The notes beneath the pieces were generated by a model that had not been told where the DNA came from, made no database searches, and worked only from the letters and a program-made list of their open reading frames with translations. Shown here piece after piece: positions 41,879 to 51,051 of a stretch of 64,000 bases of DNA. Origin of the DNA: Labedella gwakjiensis. GTDB lineage: Bacteria; Actinomycetota; Actinomycetes; Actinomycetales; Microbacteriaceae. The position numbers and the translations under genes are program-made. Position 1 is the first letter of the stretch. Each line of letters begins with the position of its first letter. The stretch spans positions 3,038,001 to 3,102,000 of the forward strand of contig NZ_PYAU01000001.1 of the NCBI RefSeq assembly GCF_003014675.1, in the 5' to 3' direction.

Positions 41879-43471
41879 ATGAGAAGGACACAGCGCACGG
41901 TCGCTGCCGGCGTACTGCTGGTGGCGGCACTTGGCCTCACGGCCTGTGCCTCCGGCGGTACCGACACCGCCGACGGCGGCACTCGCGCCATCAGCATGGG
42001 CGTCACCGACCCCGGAACGCTCACCCCCGGCCGCCAGCTCGTGGCCTACGACTTCAACATGGCCGTCTGGGCTCCGCTCAGCTTCCTCGAGTCCGACGGC
42101 ACCCTGAACTACGTCCAGGCCGAGTCGATCGAGTCCGACGACAACACCACCTGGACCATCACGCTCAAGGACGGCTGGACCTTCCACGACGGCACGCCCG
42201 TCACGGCGCAGAGCTACGTGGACTCCTGGAACACCGTCGCCTATGGGCCGAACGCGTTCGAGAACTCCGGCCAGGTCGCCAACATCGTCGGCTACTCCGA
42301 CCTCAACCCGGCTGAGGGCGAGCCGAGCACCACCGAGATGTCCGGCCTCACGGTCGTGGACGACCTCACGTTCACCGTCGAGCTCATCGGACCCGACAGC
42401 CAGTTCCCGCTCCAGGTGAGCCAGGCGCAGACGGCCATGTACCCGATGCCCGAATCCGCCTTCGACGACCTCGACGCCTACAACACGCACCCGATCGGCA
42501 ACGGCCCGTTCGAGCTGAAGGACGACTACGTCGAGAACGAGCCCCTCGTGGTCACCGCATACGAGGACTACCAGGGCGACGAGCCGACGACCGACCAGAT
42601 CACGTTCGTTCCCTATACGGACGACACCACGGCCTACACGGACGTGCAGGCGGGCAACCTCGACATCGCGTCGGTTCCCGCGAGCCGTCTGCCGCAGGCC
42701 GGCGACGACTTCGGCGACGCGTTCTACTCCTTCGAGGCTCCCGGCATCTCGTACCTGGGCCTGCCGCTGTGGGACGAGCGCTACCAGGACGTCCGCGTCC
42801 GCCAGGCCATCTCCATGGCGATCGACCGCGAGACGATCAACGAGGTGATCTACGGAGGCGCCTACACGCCCGCCACCGCCTTCACCCCCGCGATCGAGCC
42901 CGGAACGCCCGAGGGCATCTGCGGCGAGTACTGCGAGTACGACCCGGAGGCCGCGAAGGCCCTGCTCGACGAGGCCGGCGGCTTCGAGGGAAGCATGGAG
43001 ATCTACTTCCCGGGCGGCGGCGGTCTCGACGACTTCTACAACGCCATCGCGAACAACCTGCGCCAGAACCTCGGCGTCGACGCCACGGCCGTGCCGAGCG
43101 CCGACTGGGCGGAGTTCTCGGACAACCGCACCGCCGGCAACATCGACGGCCCGTTCTTCTCGCGCTGGGGTGCCCTGTACCCGAGCCAGCAGGCGACGCT
43201 GCGTCCGTTCTACGTGGAGGGCGGCGGCTGCGCCAACTGCATCCCGTGGTACGACGCCGACGTGAAGGCCGCGATCGACGCCGCCGACGCCGCCGACACG
43301 GGCGACGGAACCGCCTACGCCGAGGTGCAGGAACTGATCCTCGAGGAGTTCCCCGCTCCTCCGCTGTTCTTCGAGACGTACTCCTACGTCACGTCGGACA
43401 AGATCAGCGACCTCGTCACCTCTCCCGTCGGTAACCCGCGCCTCACCAACGTGGTGCTCGCGGGCGAGTAG
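41879..43471 (+). CDS. Peptide ABC transporter substrate-binding lipoprotein (family 5)
   Basis: The 530-residue protein has a lipoprotein signal with LTAC (C23) and the SBP family 5 (DppA/OppA) fold: the WTITLKDGWTFHDGTPVTAQ segment near residue 100, VRVRQAISMAIDRETINEVI near 310, and a C-terminal region ending LFFETYSYV. It captures peptides or related compounds outside the membrane for the DppB-DppC permease encoded downstream. GAGGAG lies six bases before the ATG. A strong hairpin follows the gene before the rest of the operon. Confidence 0.94.
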   Translation: MRRTQRTVAAGVLLVAALGLTACASGGTDTADGGTRAISMGVTDPGTLTPGRQLVAYDFNMAVWAPLSFLESDGTLNYVQAESIESDDNTTWTITLKDGWTFHDGTPVTAQSYVDSWNTVAYGPNAFENSGQVANIVGYSDLNPAEGEPSTTEMSGLTVVDDLTFTVELIGPDSQFPLQVSQAQTAMYPMPESAFDDLDAYNTHPIGNGPFELKDDYVENEPLVVTAYEDYQGDEPTTDQITFVPYTDDTTAYTDVQAGNLDIASVPASRLPQAGDDFGDAFYSFEAPGISYLGLPLWDERYQDVRVRQAISMAIDRETINEVIYGGAYTPATAFTPAIEPGTPEGICGEYCEYDPEAAKALLDEAGGFEGSMEIYFPGGGGLDDFYNAIANNLRQNLGVDATAVPSADWAEFSDNRTAGNIDGPFFSRWGALYPSQQATLRPFYVEGGGCANCIPWYDADVKAAIDAADAADTGDGTAYAEVQELILEEFPAPPLFFETYSYVTSDKISDLVTSPVGNPRLTNVVLAGE

Positions 43472-43493
43472 GGCGAGTAAGACGAGCAAGACC

Positions 43494-43530
43494 GGTCCCG
43501 CCGGGCGCGCGACAGCCGCCCGGCGGGACC
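43494..43530 (+). terminator. Intra-operon hairpin after the binding-protein gene
   Basis: Arms 43494-43507 and 43517-43530 (14 bp, perfect) enclose a nine-base loop. Between a binding-protein gene and its permeases, such a hairpin usually acts as a partial terminator or mRNA stabiliser, raising binding-protein levels. Confidence 0.65.
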
Positions 43531-43568
43531 CCCACCCTGTACCGCACTCGATCCATCTGAGGGGACCG

Positions 43569-44996
43569 ATGACCTCGACGCCGTCCGCCGACGCAGCGCC
43601 CGCCACCACTCCACTCCGCGCGGGTGGCGCTCCGTCGCTGCCCGAGATCCTCGAGCGCGCCGCGCGCATCGAGCCGCTCACGACCTTCCCCCCGATCGAC
43701 GAGCTCGTCGCGGGTTTCGACGCCCTCGCGAACGGCTCGGACGGACGTCTCGTGAAGCGACGCATCGGCACCTCGCGACTCGGCGAGCCGATCCACGAGT
43801 ACGTCGTGGGCTCGGGCTCCCGACACGCCCTCATCGTGGGCGGCGTCCACCCGAACGAACCGATCGGCTTCCACACGGCCCGTGTCCTCGCGGAGCACAT
43901 CCTCGCCGAACCCGACTTCTTCGACCGTTTCGACGCGACGTGGCACATCATCCCGTCGATCGATCCCGACGGCGCCCGCCTCAACGAGGGCTGGTTCGCG
44001 AACCCCGGGGACCGCTCCCACTACGCCAGGAACTTCTACCGCCCCGCCCCGCAGGAGCAGGTCGAGTGGTCGTTCCCCCTCTCGTACAAGGATGCGTACT
44101 TCGACCGTCCCATGCCCGAGACGCAGGCGCTCATGCAGCTCATGGTCGAGACGCACCCCGCGCTGCTCGTCGGCCTGCACAACGCCGAGCTCGGCGGCGT
44201 CTACTACTACGTGAGCCGCGAACTGTCCGGCGGCGTCGACGCCCTGCACGCGATCCCCGCGGCCCTCGACCTGCCGCTCGACGCGGGAGAGCCCGAGTCC
44301 GCCGACCTCACGGCCCTCGCCCAGGCGGTGTACCTCTCCCCGCTCGCGACGGACCACTACGACTACCTCGAGGCCCTCGGCGTCGACCCCACGCGCGAGG
44401 TCGGCGGAGCGGGTTCCGCCGACTACGCCGCGCAGTTCGGCACTCTCGTCCTCATCGCGGAGCTGCCGTACTGGTCGCACCCCGATGCTCTCGACACGCG
44501 ACCGTCGGACCTCTCGTACGACGAGGTGCTGCGGCGGAAGGCCGACGGCCTCCGCGAGACGGGCAGGATCCTCAACGCGGCGCTGACCCGGGCGGAGCCC
44601 CACCTCACGATCGAGTCGCCGTTCCTCCGCGCCTCGCGGGCGTTCGTCCCGATGATGAGCGCCGCCGGCGACGCCGAGGCCGCCAGGGCCGAGCTGCCGG
44701 AGTCGCACCGGGCCGCGACGATCGCCGAGGCGTTCACGAACGCCGACCTCGTGCGCTGCTTCCGGCTGCGCTTCGGCGGCATGCTCGTCCGCGCCCTGGA
44801 GGGCGAGGTGGCAGCGGGCATCGCGCCCGTGCCCGTCCGTCGGGCCGCCGCCGAGCTGCGGACCGCGTACGACGAGTGGATCGCCGAATCGGACGACGTC
44901 ACGGGACTCGAGGTCCTCCCCGTCGAGAAGCTCGTGGGTGTGCAGTACGCCTCCACGCTCGTGATGGCGGCGCTCCTCGCGGGGGACGACTCGTGA
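43569..44996 (+). CDS. M14-family zinc carboxypeptidase, cytoplasmic
   Basis: The 475-residue peptidase has the zinc ligands H94 and E97 (GGVHPNEPIG) and H204 (GLHNAELGG), and a candidate catalytic glutamate E298 (LIAELPYW). There is no signal peptide, so it acts on imported material. M14 enzymes of this type remove C-terminal residues or, like MpaA, cleave gamma-glutamyl-diaminopimelate bonds in muropeptides. A 150-residue C-terminal extension is of unknown role. Its stop overlaps the GTG of the permease gene (GTGA). Confidence 0.9.
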   Translation: MTSTPSADAAPATTPLRAGGAPSLPEILERAARIEPLTTFPPIDELVAGFDALANGSDGRLVKRRIGTSRLGEPIHEYVVGSGSRHALIVGGVHPNEPIGFHTARVLAEHILAEPDFFDRFDATWHIIPSIDPDGARLNEGWFANPGDRSHYARNFYRPAPQEQVEWSFPLSYKDAYFDRPMPETQALMQLMVETHPALLVGLHNAELGGVYYYVSRELSGGVDALHAIPAALDLPLDAGEPESADLTALAQAVYLSPLATDHYDYLEALGVDPTREVGGAGSADYAAQFGTLVLIAELPYWSHPDALDTRPSDLSYDEVLRRKADGLRETGRILNAALTRAEPHLTIESPFLRASRAFVPMMSAAGDAEAARAELPESHRAATIAEAFTNADLVRCFRLRFGGMLVRALEGEVAAGIAPVPVRRAAAELRTAYDEWIAESDDVTGLEVLPVEKLVGVQYASTLVMAALLAGDDS

Positions 44997-45919
44997 TCCG
45001 GTTCGTCGGTCGCCGCGCCGTCGAGCTCGCGATCGTCTTCGTCGGCGTCACCTTCATCATCTACCTCATGGTCTTCACGCTCCCGGGCGACCCGATCGCG
45101 GCCCTCGGCGGCGACCGTCCTCTGCCGGAGGCCGTGCAAGCCCAACTGCGCGCCCAGTACCACCTCGACGAACCCGTCTGGTTGCAGTACCTGCGCTACG
45201 TCGGCGGGCTGTTCACGGGAGACCTCGGCACGGGCTTCGACGGCCGGCCGGTGGGCGATCGGATGGCCGCGCGCTGGCCCGTCACGATCACACTCGCTCT
45301 CACGGCGTGGGCGATCGAGGTCGTCATCGGCGTCGTGCTCGGCCTCGTCGCCGGGCTCCGCAGCGGCGGCCTCGTCGACCGCACGGTGCTCGTCGGAACG
45401 GTGCTCGCGACCTCGATCCCGGTCTTCGTCCTCGGCGTCACGGCGCAGCTCGTGTTCGGGTTGCAACTCGGCTGGTTCCCCATCGCGGGGACGAGCGCCG
45501 GATGGCCGACGGCGTACCTCCTCCCGGCTATCGTCATCGCGCTCTTCGGACTCGCGAGCGTCACGAGGCTCATGCGCGGCAGCGTGGTCGACACGATGCG
45601 CTCCGACTTCGTGCGCACCCTCACCGCGAAGGGCATGCCGCGCCGCAACATCGTGGGCGTGCACGTCATGCGGAACTCCGTGGCCCCCGTGCTCACGTTC
45701 CTCGCGATCGACCTCGGGTACCTCCTCGGCGGTACCGTCGTGATCGAGGCGATCTTCAACCTCCCGGGGATCGGTGCGCTGCTGTTCGACGCGATCAAGA
45801 CGCACGAGGGGCCGACGGTCGTCGGCGTCGCGACCGCGCTCATCCTGATCTTCCTGGCGACGAGCGTCGTCGTCGACCTCATCAACTCCGTGCTCGACCC
45901 GAGGATCCGCCATGAGTGA
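44993..45919 (+). CDS. Peptide ABC transporter permease, DppB type
   Basis: The 308-residue membrane protein has six hydrophobic segments, the N-terminal RRAVELAIVFVGVTFIIYLM anchor and FTLPGDPI signature, and the cytoplasmic EAA-like loop RTLTAKGMPRRNIVGVHVMRN that contacts the ATPase. The ending LINSVLDPRIR is typical of DppB. GTG start overlaps the M14 gene by four bases, and its end overlaps dppC-like by eight. Confidence 0.95.
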   Translation: MIRFVGRRAVELAIVFVGVTFIIYLMVFTLPGDPIAALGGDRPLPEAVQAQLRAQYHLDEPVWLQYLRYVGGLFTGDLGTGFDGRPVGDRMAARWPVTITLALTAWAIEVVIGVVLGLVAGLRSGGLVDRTVLVGTVLATSIPVFVLGVTAQLVFGLQLGWFPIAGTSAGWPTAYLLPAIVIALFGLASVTRLMRGSVVDTMRSDFVRTLTAKGMPRRNIVGVHVMRNSVAPVLTFLAIDLGYLLGGTVVIEAIFNLPGIGALLFDAIKTHEGPTVVGVATALILIFLATSVVVDLINSVLDPRIRHE

Positions 45920-46805
45920 GCAGCTCGCGCCCCAGCAGGCGCCCCTCGTCGCCCCGCCCGACCGCAGCATGTGGCGGACCCTCCGGGCCCGGCCCCTCTT
46001 CTGGCTCTGCTCCGTCGTGCTCGGCCTCCTCGCGGTCATCGCGATCATCCCCGGGCCGATCGCGGGGCTTTTCGGTCAGCCGGATCCGCGGGCGTGCGAC
46101 CTCTCGAAGAGCGCGCTCGAGCCGGGCGGCGAGCACGTGTTCGGCACGGACCTCCAGGGCTGCGACATCTTCGCGAACGTGATCTACGGAACGCAGACGT
46201 CGCTGTTCATCGGGCTCCTCACGACCATCCTGTGCCTCGTGATCGCCATGGTGCTCGGAACGATCGCCGGCTACTACGGCGGATTCGCCGACCGCGTCGT
46301 CGCGCGCCTCACCGACGTGTTCCTCGGCTTCCCGTTCCTGCTCGGCGCGATCGTGGTGCTCAACGGTCTCGGCACACGCTCGGCGGTGACCGTCTCGCTC
46401 GTGATCGCGTTCTTCTCGTGGCCGACGCTCGCGCGCCTCGTGCGGAGCTCCGTGCGCACCGTGCGGGGGACGGAGTACGTGCAGGCCGCGCAGGCGATGG
46501 GTCTCCGTGACCGGCGCATCCTGCTCGACCACGTCGTTCCGAACTCGCTCGGCCCGGTGCTCGCCATCGCGACCACCATGGTTGGCTCCGTGATCGTGGC
46601 AGAGTCCACGCTCACCTTCCTCGGCGTCGGGCTCCGCGCCCCGTCGATCTCGTGGGGGCTGCAGCTGTCCACGGCGCAGTCCTACTTCCAGAGCGAACCC
46701 CACCTGCTCGTCTTCCCGAGTATCTTCCTCACCGTGACCGTGCTCAGCCTCATCACCCTCGGCGACATCCTGCGTGACGCCCTCGATCCGAAGGGACGAT
46801 CATGA
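45912..46805 (+). CDS. Peptide ABC transporter permease, DppC type
   Basis: The 297-residue partner permease has a long cytoplasmic N-terminus and then six hydrophobic segments. It shows the DppC hallmarks HVFGTDLQGCDIFANVIYGT near residue 77, the ATPase-contact loop YVQAAQAMGLRDRRILLDHV and the ending LGDILRDALDPK. It overlaps the preceding permease by eight bases and the serine hydrolase gene by four (ATGA). Confidence 0.95.
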   Translation: MSEQLAPQQAPLVAPPDRSMWRTLRARPLFWLCSVVLGLLAVIAIIPGPIAGLFGQPDPRACDLSKSALEPGGEHVFGTDLQGCDIFANVIYGTQTSLFIGLLTTILCLVIAMVLGTIAGYYGGFADRVVARLTDVFLGFPFLLGAIVVLNGLGTRSAVTVSLVIAFFSWPTLARLVRSSVRTVRGTEYVQAAQAMGLRDRRILLDHVVPNSLGPVLAIATTMVGSVIVAESTLTFLGVGLRAPSISWGLQLSTAQSYFQSEPHLLVFPSIFLTVTVLSLITLGDILRDALDPKGRS

Positions 46806-48232
46806 CGATCGACCGCATCTCCGTTCTCCGCTCGCTCGCCCCCTACCTCGAGGAGTGGCTCGCCTTCCAGGGCGCGTACCGCCGCACCCCGGGCATCCAG
46901 GCCGCCATCCGCGCCGACGACGAGATCGTGCTCGACGTCGCCTGGGGGCACGCCGACCTCACGACGGGCGAGAAGCTGACGACCGCGCACCTCTTCCGCA
47001 TCGCGTCGCACTCGAAGACGATGACCGCGACGGCCGTCCTGCAGCTCGTCGAGGCCGGCTCGCTGCGGCTCGACGACACCGCAGGGCACTGGATCCCCGA
47101 GCTCGAGGGTACGCCCCTCGCCCCGGTCACCGTCCGCGAGCTGCTCGGCCACCAGGGCGGCGTCATCCGCGACGGCGTCGAGAACAACTTCTGGCAGCGC
47201 GGCGGGGAATTCCTCGATCGCGATTCCCTCATCGCCGGAGCCCGGACCGACGGCGCCGTCTTCGCCCCCAACGAGTACTTCAAGTACTCCAACATCGGAT
47301 ACTCGCTCCTCGGCCTCATCGTGGAGGCGGCGAGCGGCACGCCGTACAACGACTACGTCGCCGAGAACATCGCCGACCGGCTCGGGCTCGCGGACTCCGG
47401 CCCCGAGTACGACGCGTCGCGTGCGAGCGAGTACGCCGCTGGCCACACCGGTCTCACGGCCGGCGACGACTCCCGCCACCGGATCGAGCACGTCGACACG
47501 CGAGCGATGGCCGCCGCGACGGGATGGTTCTCCACCGCTCGCGACCTCACCACCTACGGCGCGGCCCACTGGTTCGGCGACGACACCCTCGTGACGGACG
47601 CGAGCAAGCGCCTCCTGCAGCGCGAGGAGTCGCGCGTGGAGGCGCACGGCACCGAGCTCGGTCGATACGGGCTCGGCTTCGAGCAGCGCACCATCGGCGA
47701 CCGCGATCTCGTGGGTCACAGCGGCGGCTACCCCGGGCACATCACGAGGACGTGGATCGACCCGACCGACAAGCTCGTGCTCTCGGTGCTCACGAACGCC
47801 GTCGACGGACCGGCCGATTCCCTCATGACGGGCGTCGTGCAGCTCGTCGACCTCGCCCTCGACGCCGCGCGCGACGTCGACGGTGACGAGGACGGGTCTG
47901 GACCCGACCTGTCGCGCTTCACCGGTCGCTTCGCGAACATGTGGGGAGTGGTCGACATCGTCGACCTCGGCGGCAAGCTCGCGAGCATCTCGCCGCGTTC
48001 TCCCGAGCCGAAGAACGCCCACCAGTTCCTGGACGTCTCGGGCGATGAGGTGCGCACCGAGAGCGTCCCCGGCTTCGGAGCCACCGGCGAGCGCGTGATC
48101 TTCGAGCGCGACGACGCCGGCGCGATCACCGCCGTGACGATGGGCGGCATGACGATGTGGCCGATCGACACGTACCGACGCGCCCTCGCCTCCGGGCGTC
48201 CCGTCGACACCCTTGCCAGGATGTCCCTATGA
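46802..48232 (+). CDS. Serine hydrolase of the class C beta-lactamase/DD-peptidase family, cytoplasmic
   Basis: The 476-residue enzyme has the S69-H-S-K72 nucleophile motif, KYSNIGYSLLG with the Tyr-x-Asn motif and GHSGGYPGH in place of Lys-Thr-Gly. This pattern (S-x-x-K, Y-S-N, H-x-G) is shared by esterases, D-aminopeptidases and DD-peptidases. It lacks a signal peptide and sits inside a peptide-uptake operon, so hydrolysis of an imported D-amino-acid-containing peptide is more likely than antibiotic resistance. A C-terminal beta-domain of about 110 residues follows. Overlaps both neighbours by four bases. Confidence 0.9.
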   Translation: MTIDRISVLRSLAPYLEEWLAFQGAYRRTPGIQAAIRADDEIVLDVAWGHADLTTGEKLTTAHLFRIASHSKTMTATAVLQLVEAGSLRLDDTAGHWIPELEGTPLAPVTVRELLGHQGGVIRDGVENNFWQRGGEFLDRDSLIAGARTDGAVFAPNEYFKYSNIGYSLLGLIVEAASGTPYNDYVAENIADRLGLADSGPEYDASRASEYAAGHTGLTAGDDSRHRIEHVDTRAMAAATGWFSTARDLTTYGAAHWFGDDTLVTDASKRLLQREESRVEAHGTELGRYGLGFEQRTIGDRDLVGHSGGYPGHITRTWIDPTDKLVLSVLTNAVDGPADSLMTGVVQLVDLALDAARDVDGDEDGSGPDLSRFTGRFANMWGVVDIVDLGGKLASISPRSPEPKNAHQFLDVSGDEVRTESVPGFGATGERVIFERDDAGAITAVTMGGMTMWPIDTYRRALASGRPVDTLARMSL

Positions 48233-48840
48233 GCCAGAACGCGACCCAGCCGCACCCCCTCTCCGAGACGCCGGTGCCGAGCGACGATGCCTCCCACCTC
48301 ACGGAACTCGACGACGCGACCCGCACCTTCGTGGAGGACTTCGCCTCCTCGTGGGAGTCGGCGAACAACGCGCGCATGGACGGGCGGGTCCTCGGGCTGC
48401 TCATCATCGTGGACGAGCCGTACCTGTCGTCGGCGCAGATCGCCCACCTGCTCCAGGCGAGCACAGGAGCGGTGTCGATGGCGACCCGCGCGCTCGTGAC
48501 GGTCGGCTTCCTCAAGAGGCACGCACTGCCCGGTGACCGCGCCCACTATTTCCGCGTCGAGGACGACGTGTGGGGAACGTTCCTGAGCGGCGAGCGGGAG
48601 TACCTCCGCCGCATGAAGGGCACCGTCATCGGCGGGCTCGACCTCGTGCCCGCAGACGCCGCCGGACCCCGCACGCGTCTCCGCAACGCGCAGCGGTACA
48701 TGACATGGCTCGAGGGCTACCACCGCAAGATGCTCGCCGATTGGGAGGCCTACCGCGATGCGGCCGAGGCCGCCGAGGCGGGGGATGCGCGACTGGACGA
48801 CCACGCACCCGACGAGCAGGAGAAGGACGACACCCCATGA
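48229..48840 (+). CDS. GbsR/MarR-family transcriptional regulator
   Basis: The 203-residue protein has the GbsR-type winged helix: TFVEDFASSWE, RMDGRVLGLLIIVDEPYLSS, AQIAHLLQASTGAVSMATRA and ALPGDRAHYFRVEDD. A helical C-terminal dimerisation region follows. Being embedded in the operon and overlapping both neighbours (ATGA each side), it is very likely the local regulator, with the inverted repeat at 41678-41697 as the best operator candidate. The effector may be the imported peptide or a product. Confidence 0.9.
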   Translation: MSQNATQPHPLSETPVPSDDASHLTELDDATRTFVEDFASSWESANNARMDGRVLGLLIIVDEPYLSSAQIAHLLQASTGAVSMATRALVTVGFLKRHALPGDRAHYFRVEDDVWGTFLSGEREYLRRMKGTVIGGLDLVPADAAGPRTRLRNAQRYMTWLEGYHRKMLADWEAYRDAAEAAEAGDARLDDHAPDEQEKDDTP

Positions 48841-50471
48841 CGACGCCGGTTCTCTCCGTCCGCGACCTCGCCATCCGCTTCTCCGTGGGGGGCGAGCGGG
48901 TCGACGCCGTCCACGCCGTGGACTTCGACCTCCATGCCGGGGAGGTCCTCGCGATCGTCGGCGAGTCGGGCTCCGGCAAGAGCGTCACCTCGCTCGCCGT
49001 GCTCGGCCTGCTGCCGCCCAACGCGACCGTCACGGGGGAGATCCTCGTGGACGGCACGAACGTCGTCGGGGCGTCCGAGCGCGAGTTCTCCGCCGTGCGC
49101 GGCAACACGGTCTCCATGATCTTCCAGGACCCGTCGAACGCCCTCGACCCGGTCTTCACCGTCGGGTACCAGATCATCGAGATGCTGAAGCGCCACGGCC
49201 GCGGGATGTCCTCCGCCGAGCGCCGCGCCCGGGCCGTCGAGCTCCTGCGCATGGTCGAGCTGCCCGATCCCGAGGACCGCCTCGGCTACTACCCGCACCA
49301 GCTGTCGGGCGGACAGGCGCAGCGCGTCATGATCGCGATGGCGCTCGCGTGCGACCCCGCTGTGCTCATCGCCGACGAGCCGACGACCGCGCTCGACGTG
49401 ACGGTGCAGCGCGAGATCCTCGACGTCCTGCGACGGCTGCAGGCGCGGACCAACGCCGCCATCCTCCTCATCACCCACGACATGGGCGTCGTCGCCGACC
49501 TCGCCGATCGCGTCGTCGTGATGCGGGCAGGACGCGTCGAGGAGACGGCGGACGTCCGTTCCCTCTTCGCCGCCCCGCGCGCGGAGTACACGCGACAGCT
49601 CCTCGCGGCGGTTCCCCGCATCGGGGCGGAGGACCGCATGACGGCCGCCCTCGCGGAAGAACGTCCTGTCCTCGAGGTCGAGGGCCTCGTCGTCGAGTAC
49701 CGCAACCGGCGCGGGCGTCACGTCCGTGCCGTCGACGGTGTGTCGCTCCACATTCGTGCGGGCGAGATGCTCGCGCTCGTGGGGGAGTCGGGTTCGGGCA
49801 AGTCCACCATCGGCAAGAGCGTGCTCGGTCTCGCGCCGGTCGCCGAGGGTCGTGTCGTCGTGGACGGTGTCGATCTCCGGACGGCGTCGCGCTCGGCGGT
49901 GCGGACGGTCAAGAAGAGGATCGGCGTGGTGTTCCAGAACCCCACGGCGGCTCTCGACCCACGGCGGACGATCGGCCAGTCGATCGGCGAGCCGATGCGC
50001 GTCCACCTCGGGTTGAAGGGAACGGAGCTCACCGCCCGCGTCGCGGCGCTGCTCGAGGCCGTCGAACTTCCCGCCACATGGGCCGGCCGCTACCCGCACG
50101 AGCTCTCCGGCGGGCAGCGCCAGCGCGTCGCCATCGCACGGGCCGTCGCGCTCGACCCGCTCCTGCTCATCGCCGACGAACCCACGTCTGCCCTCGACGT
50201 GTCCGTGCAGGCCACGGTGCTCGACCTCCTGCGGCGGTTGCAGCAGCAGTTCCGGTTCGCGTGCCTCTTCATCAGCCACGACCTCGCCGTCGTCGACGCC
50301 CTGTGCGATCGTGTGGTCGTGCTGCACCGCGGCGGCATCGTGGAGGAGGGCGAGCGACGTCGCGTGCTCACGGCCCCGGAGCACGACTACACGCGGAGGC
50401 TCCTCGCCGCCGCTCCCGTCCCCGATCCCGACGAGCAGGCCCGGCGCCGGGGCGAGCCGCTCGCCGGCTGA
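48837..50471 (+). CDS. Fused double ATPase of a peptide ABC transporter (DppD-DppF)
   Basis: The 544-residue protein contains two complete ABC domains. The first (1-260) has GESGSGKS, LSGGQAQR and DEPTTALD; the second (about 275-530) has GESGSGKST, LSGGQRQR and DEPTSALD. It powers the DppB-DppC permease and is the last gene of the operon. Fusion of the two ATPases is common in actinobacteria. Start ATG overlaps the regulator stop (ATGA). Confidence 0.95.
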   Translation: MTTPVLSVRDLAIRFSVGGERVDAVHAVDFDLHAGEVLAIVGESGSGKSVTSLAVLGLLPPNATVTGEILVDGTNVVGASEREFSAVRGNTVSMIFQDPSNALDPVFTVGYQIIEMLKRHGRGMSSAERRARAVELLRMVELPDPEDRLGYYPHQLSGGQAQRVMIAMALACDPAVLIADEPTTALDVTVQREILDVLRRLQARTNAAILLITHDMGVVADLADRVVVMRAGRVEETADVRSLFAAPRAEYTRQLLAAVPRIGAEDRMTAALAEERPVLEVEGLVVEYRNRRGRHVRAVDGVSLHIRAGEMLALVGESGSGKSTIGKSVLGLAPVAEGRVVVDGVDLRTASRSAVRTVKKRIGVVFQNPTAALDPRRTIGQSIGEPMRVHLGLKGTELTARVAALLEAVELPATWAGRYPHELSGGQRQRVAIARAVALDPLLLIADEPTSALDVSVQATVLDLLRRLQQQFRFACLFISHDLAVVDALCDRVVVLHRGGIVEEGERRRVLTAPEHDYTRRLLAAAPVPDPDEQARRRGEPLAG

Positions 50472-50589
50472 CATCGCGGGACAGCGACGATCGGCGATTG
50501 TGCCACCGCTCGACCCCGCGGACAACGGGATTCGTGCGACGATCCTCGGCGGCAGACTGGGGTCGTCACACGAGAACGAGGAGACGTCC

Positions 50590-50982
50590 ATGCCGGCCGA
50601 CGAGGAACTGCCGTCCACCCTCGAGCGCAGCGACAAGCACGCTCAGGCGCTGTGGTCGAAGACGCACGACTCCGCCGTGGAGAGCTACGGCGAGGGTGAG
50701 AGGGCTCACCGCACCGCGTTCGCCGCGCTCAAGCACGAGTACGAGAAGATCGGCGACCACTGGGAGCGGAAGGCGGAGAACGGTCCGTCCGACGAGAAGT
50801 CGGAGCGCGGCGGGCTCGCACCCGGGAAGACAGCCGGCGGCGTGGACGCGAACGCGACGAAGGAGCACCTGCTCGACGTCGCGAAGCGCCTCGAGATCTC
50901 CGGGCGCTCGCGCATGAGGAAGGACGAGCTCGTCGAGGCGATCCAGAAGGAGAACGACCGCCGCACGCGCGAGGCGCGCTGA
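50590..50982 (+). CDS. ChaB-like protein with Rho_N/SAP-type tail
   Basis: The 130-residue protein begins with the ChaB signature (LPSTLERSDKHAQALWSKTH and a following AAL-KHEYEKIGDHW). A flexible middle follows, and the last 45 residues (ATKEHLLDVAKRLEISGRSR, KDELVEAIQKEN) match the helix-extended-loop-helix of Rho_N/SAP nucleic-acid-binding modules. The family is a small cytosolic protein of unclear role. It precedes the NHEJ-type genes with 69 bases between, so a functional link is possible but unproven. Confidence 0.82.
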   Translation: MPADEELPSTLERSDKHAQALWSKTHDSAVESYGEGERAHRTAFAALKHEYEKIGDHWERKAENGPSDEKSERGGLAPGKTAGGVDANATKEHLLDVAKRLEISGRSRMRKDELVEAIQKENDRRTREAR

Positions 50983-51039
50983 GGCGCATCGACCCACCGG
51001 GTCGAGCGCAAGCTCTCGCGGTCGGGTGACTCCGACGCG

Positions 51040-51045
51040 TAGGGT
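51040..51045 (+). promoter_or_regulatory. Predicted -10 box (TAGGGT) of the LigD polymerase gene
   Basis: TAGGGT lies six bases before the ATG at 51052, suggesting an independent leaderless transcript. Confidence 0.45.
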
Positions 51046-51051
51046 GCGAGC

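Noticed and set aside
46802-48232. Beta-lactamase conferring antibiotic resistance
   Set aside because: There is no signal peptide, the third motif is His-Ser-Gly, and the gene is inside a peptide-uptake operon.
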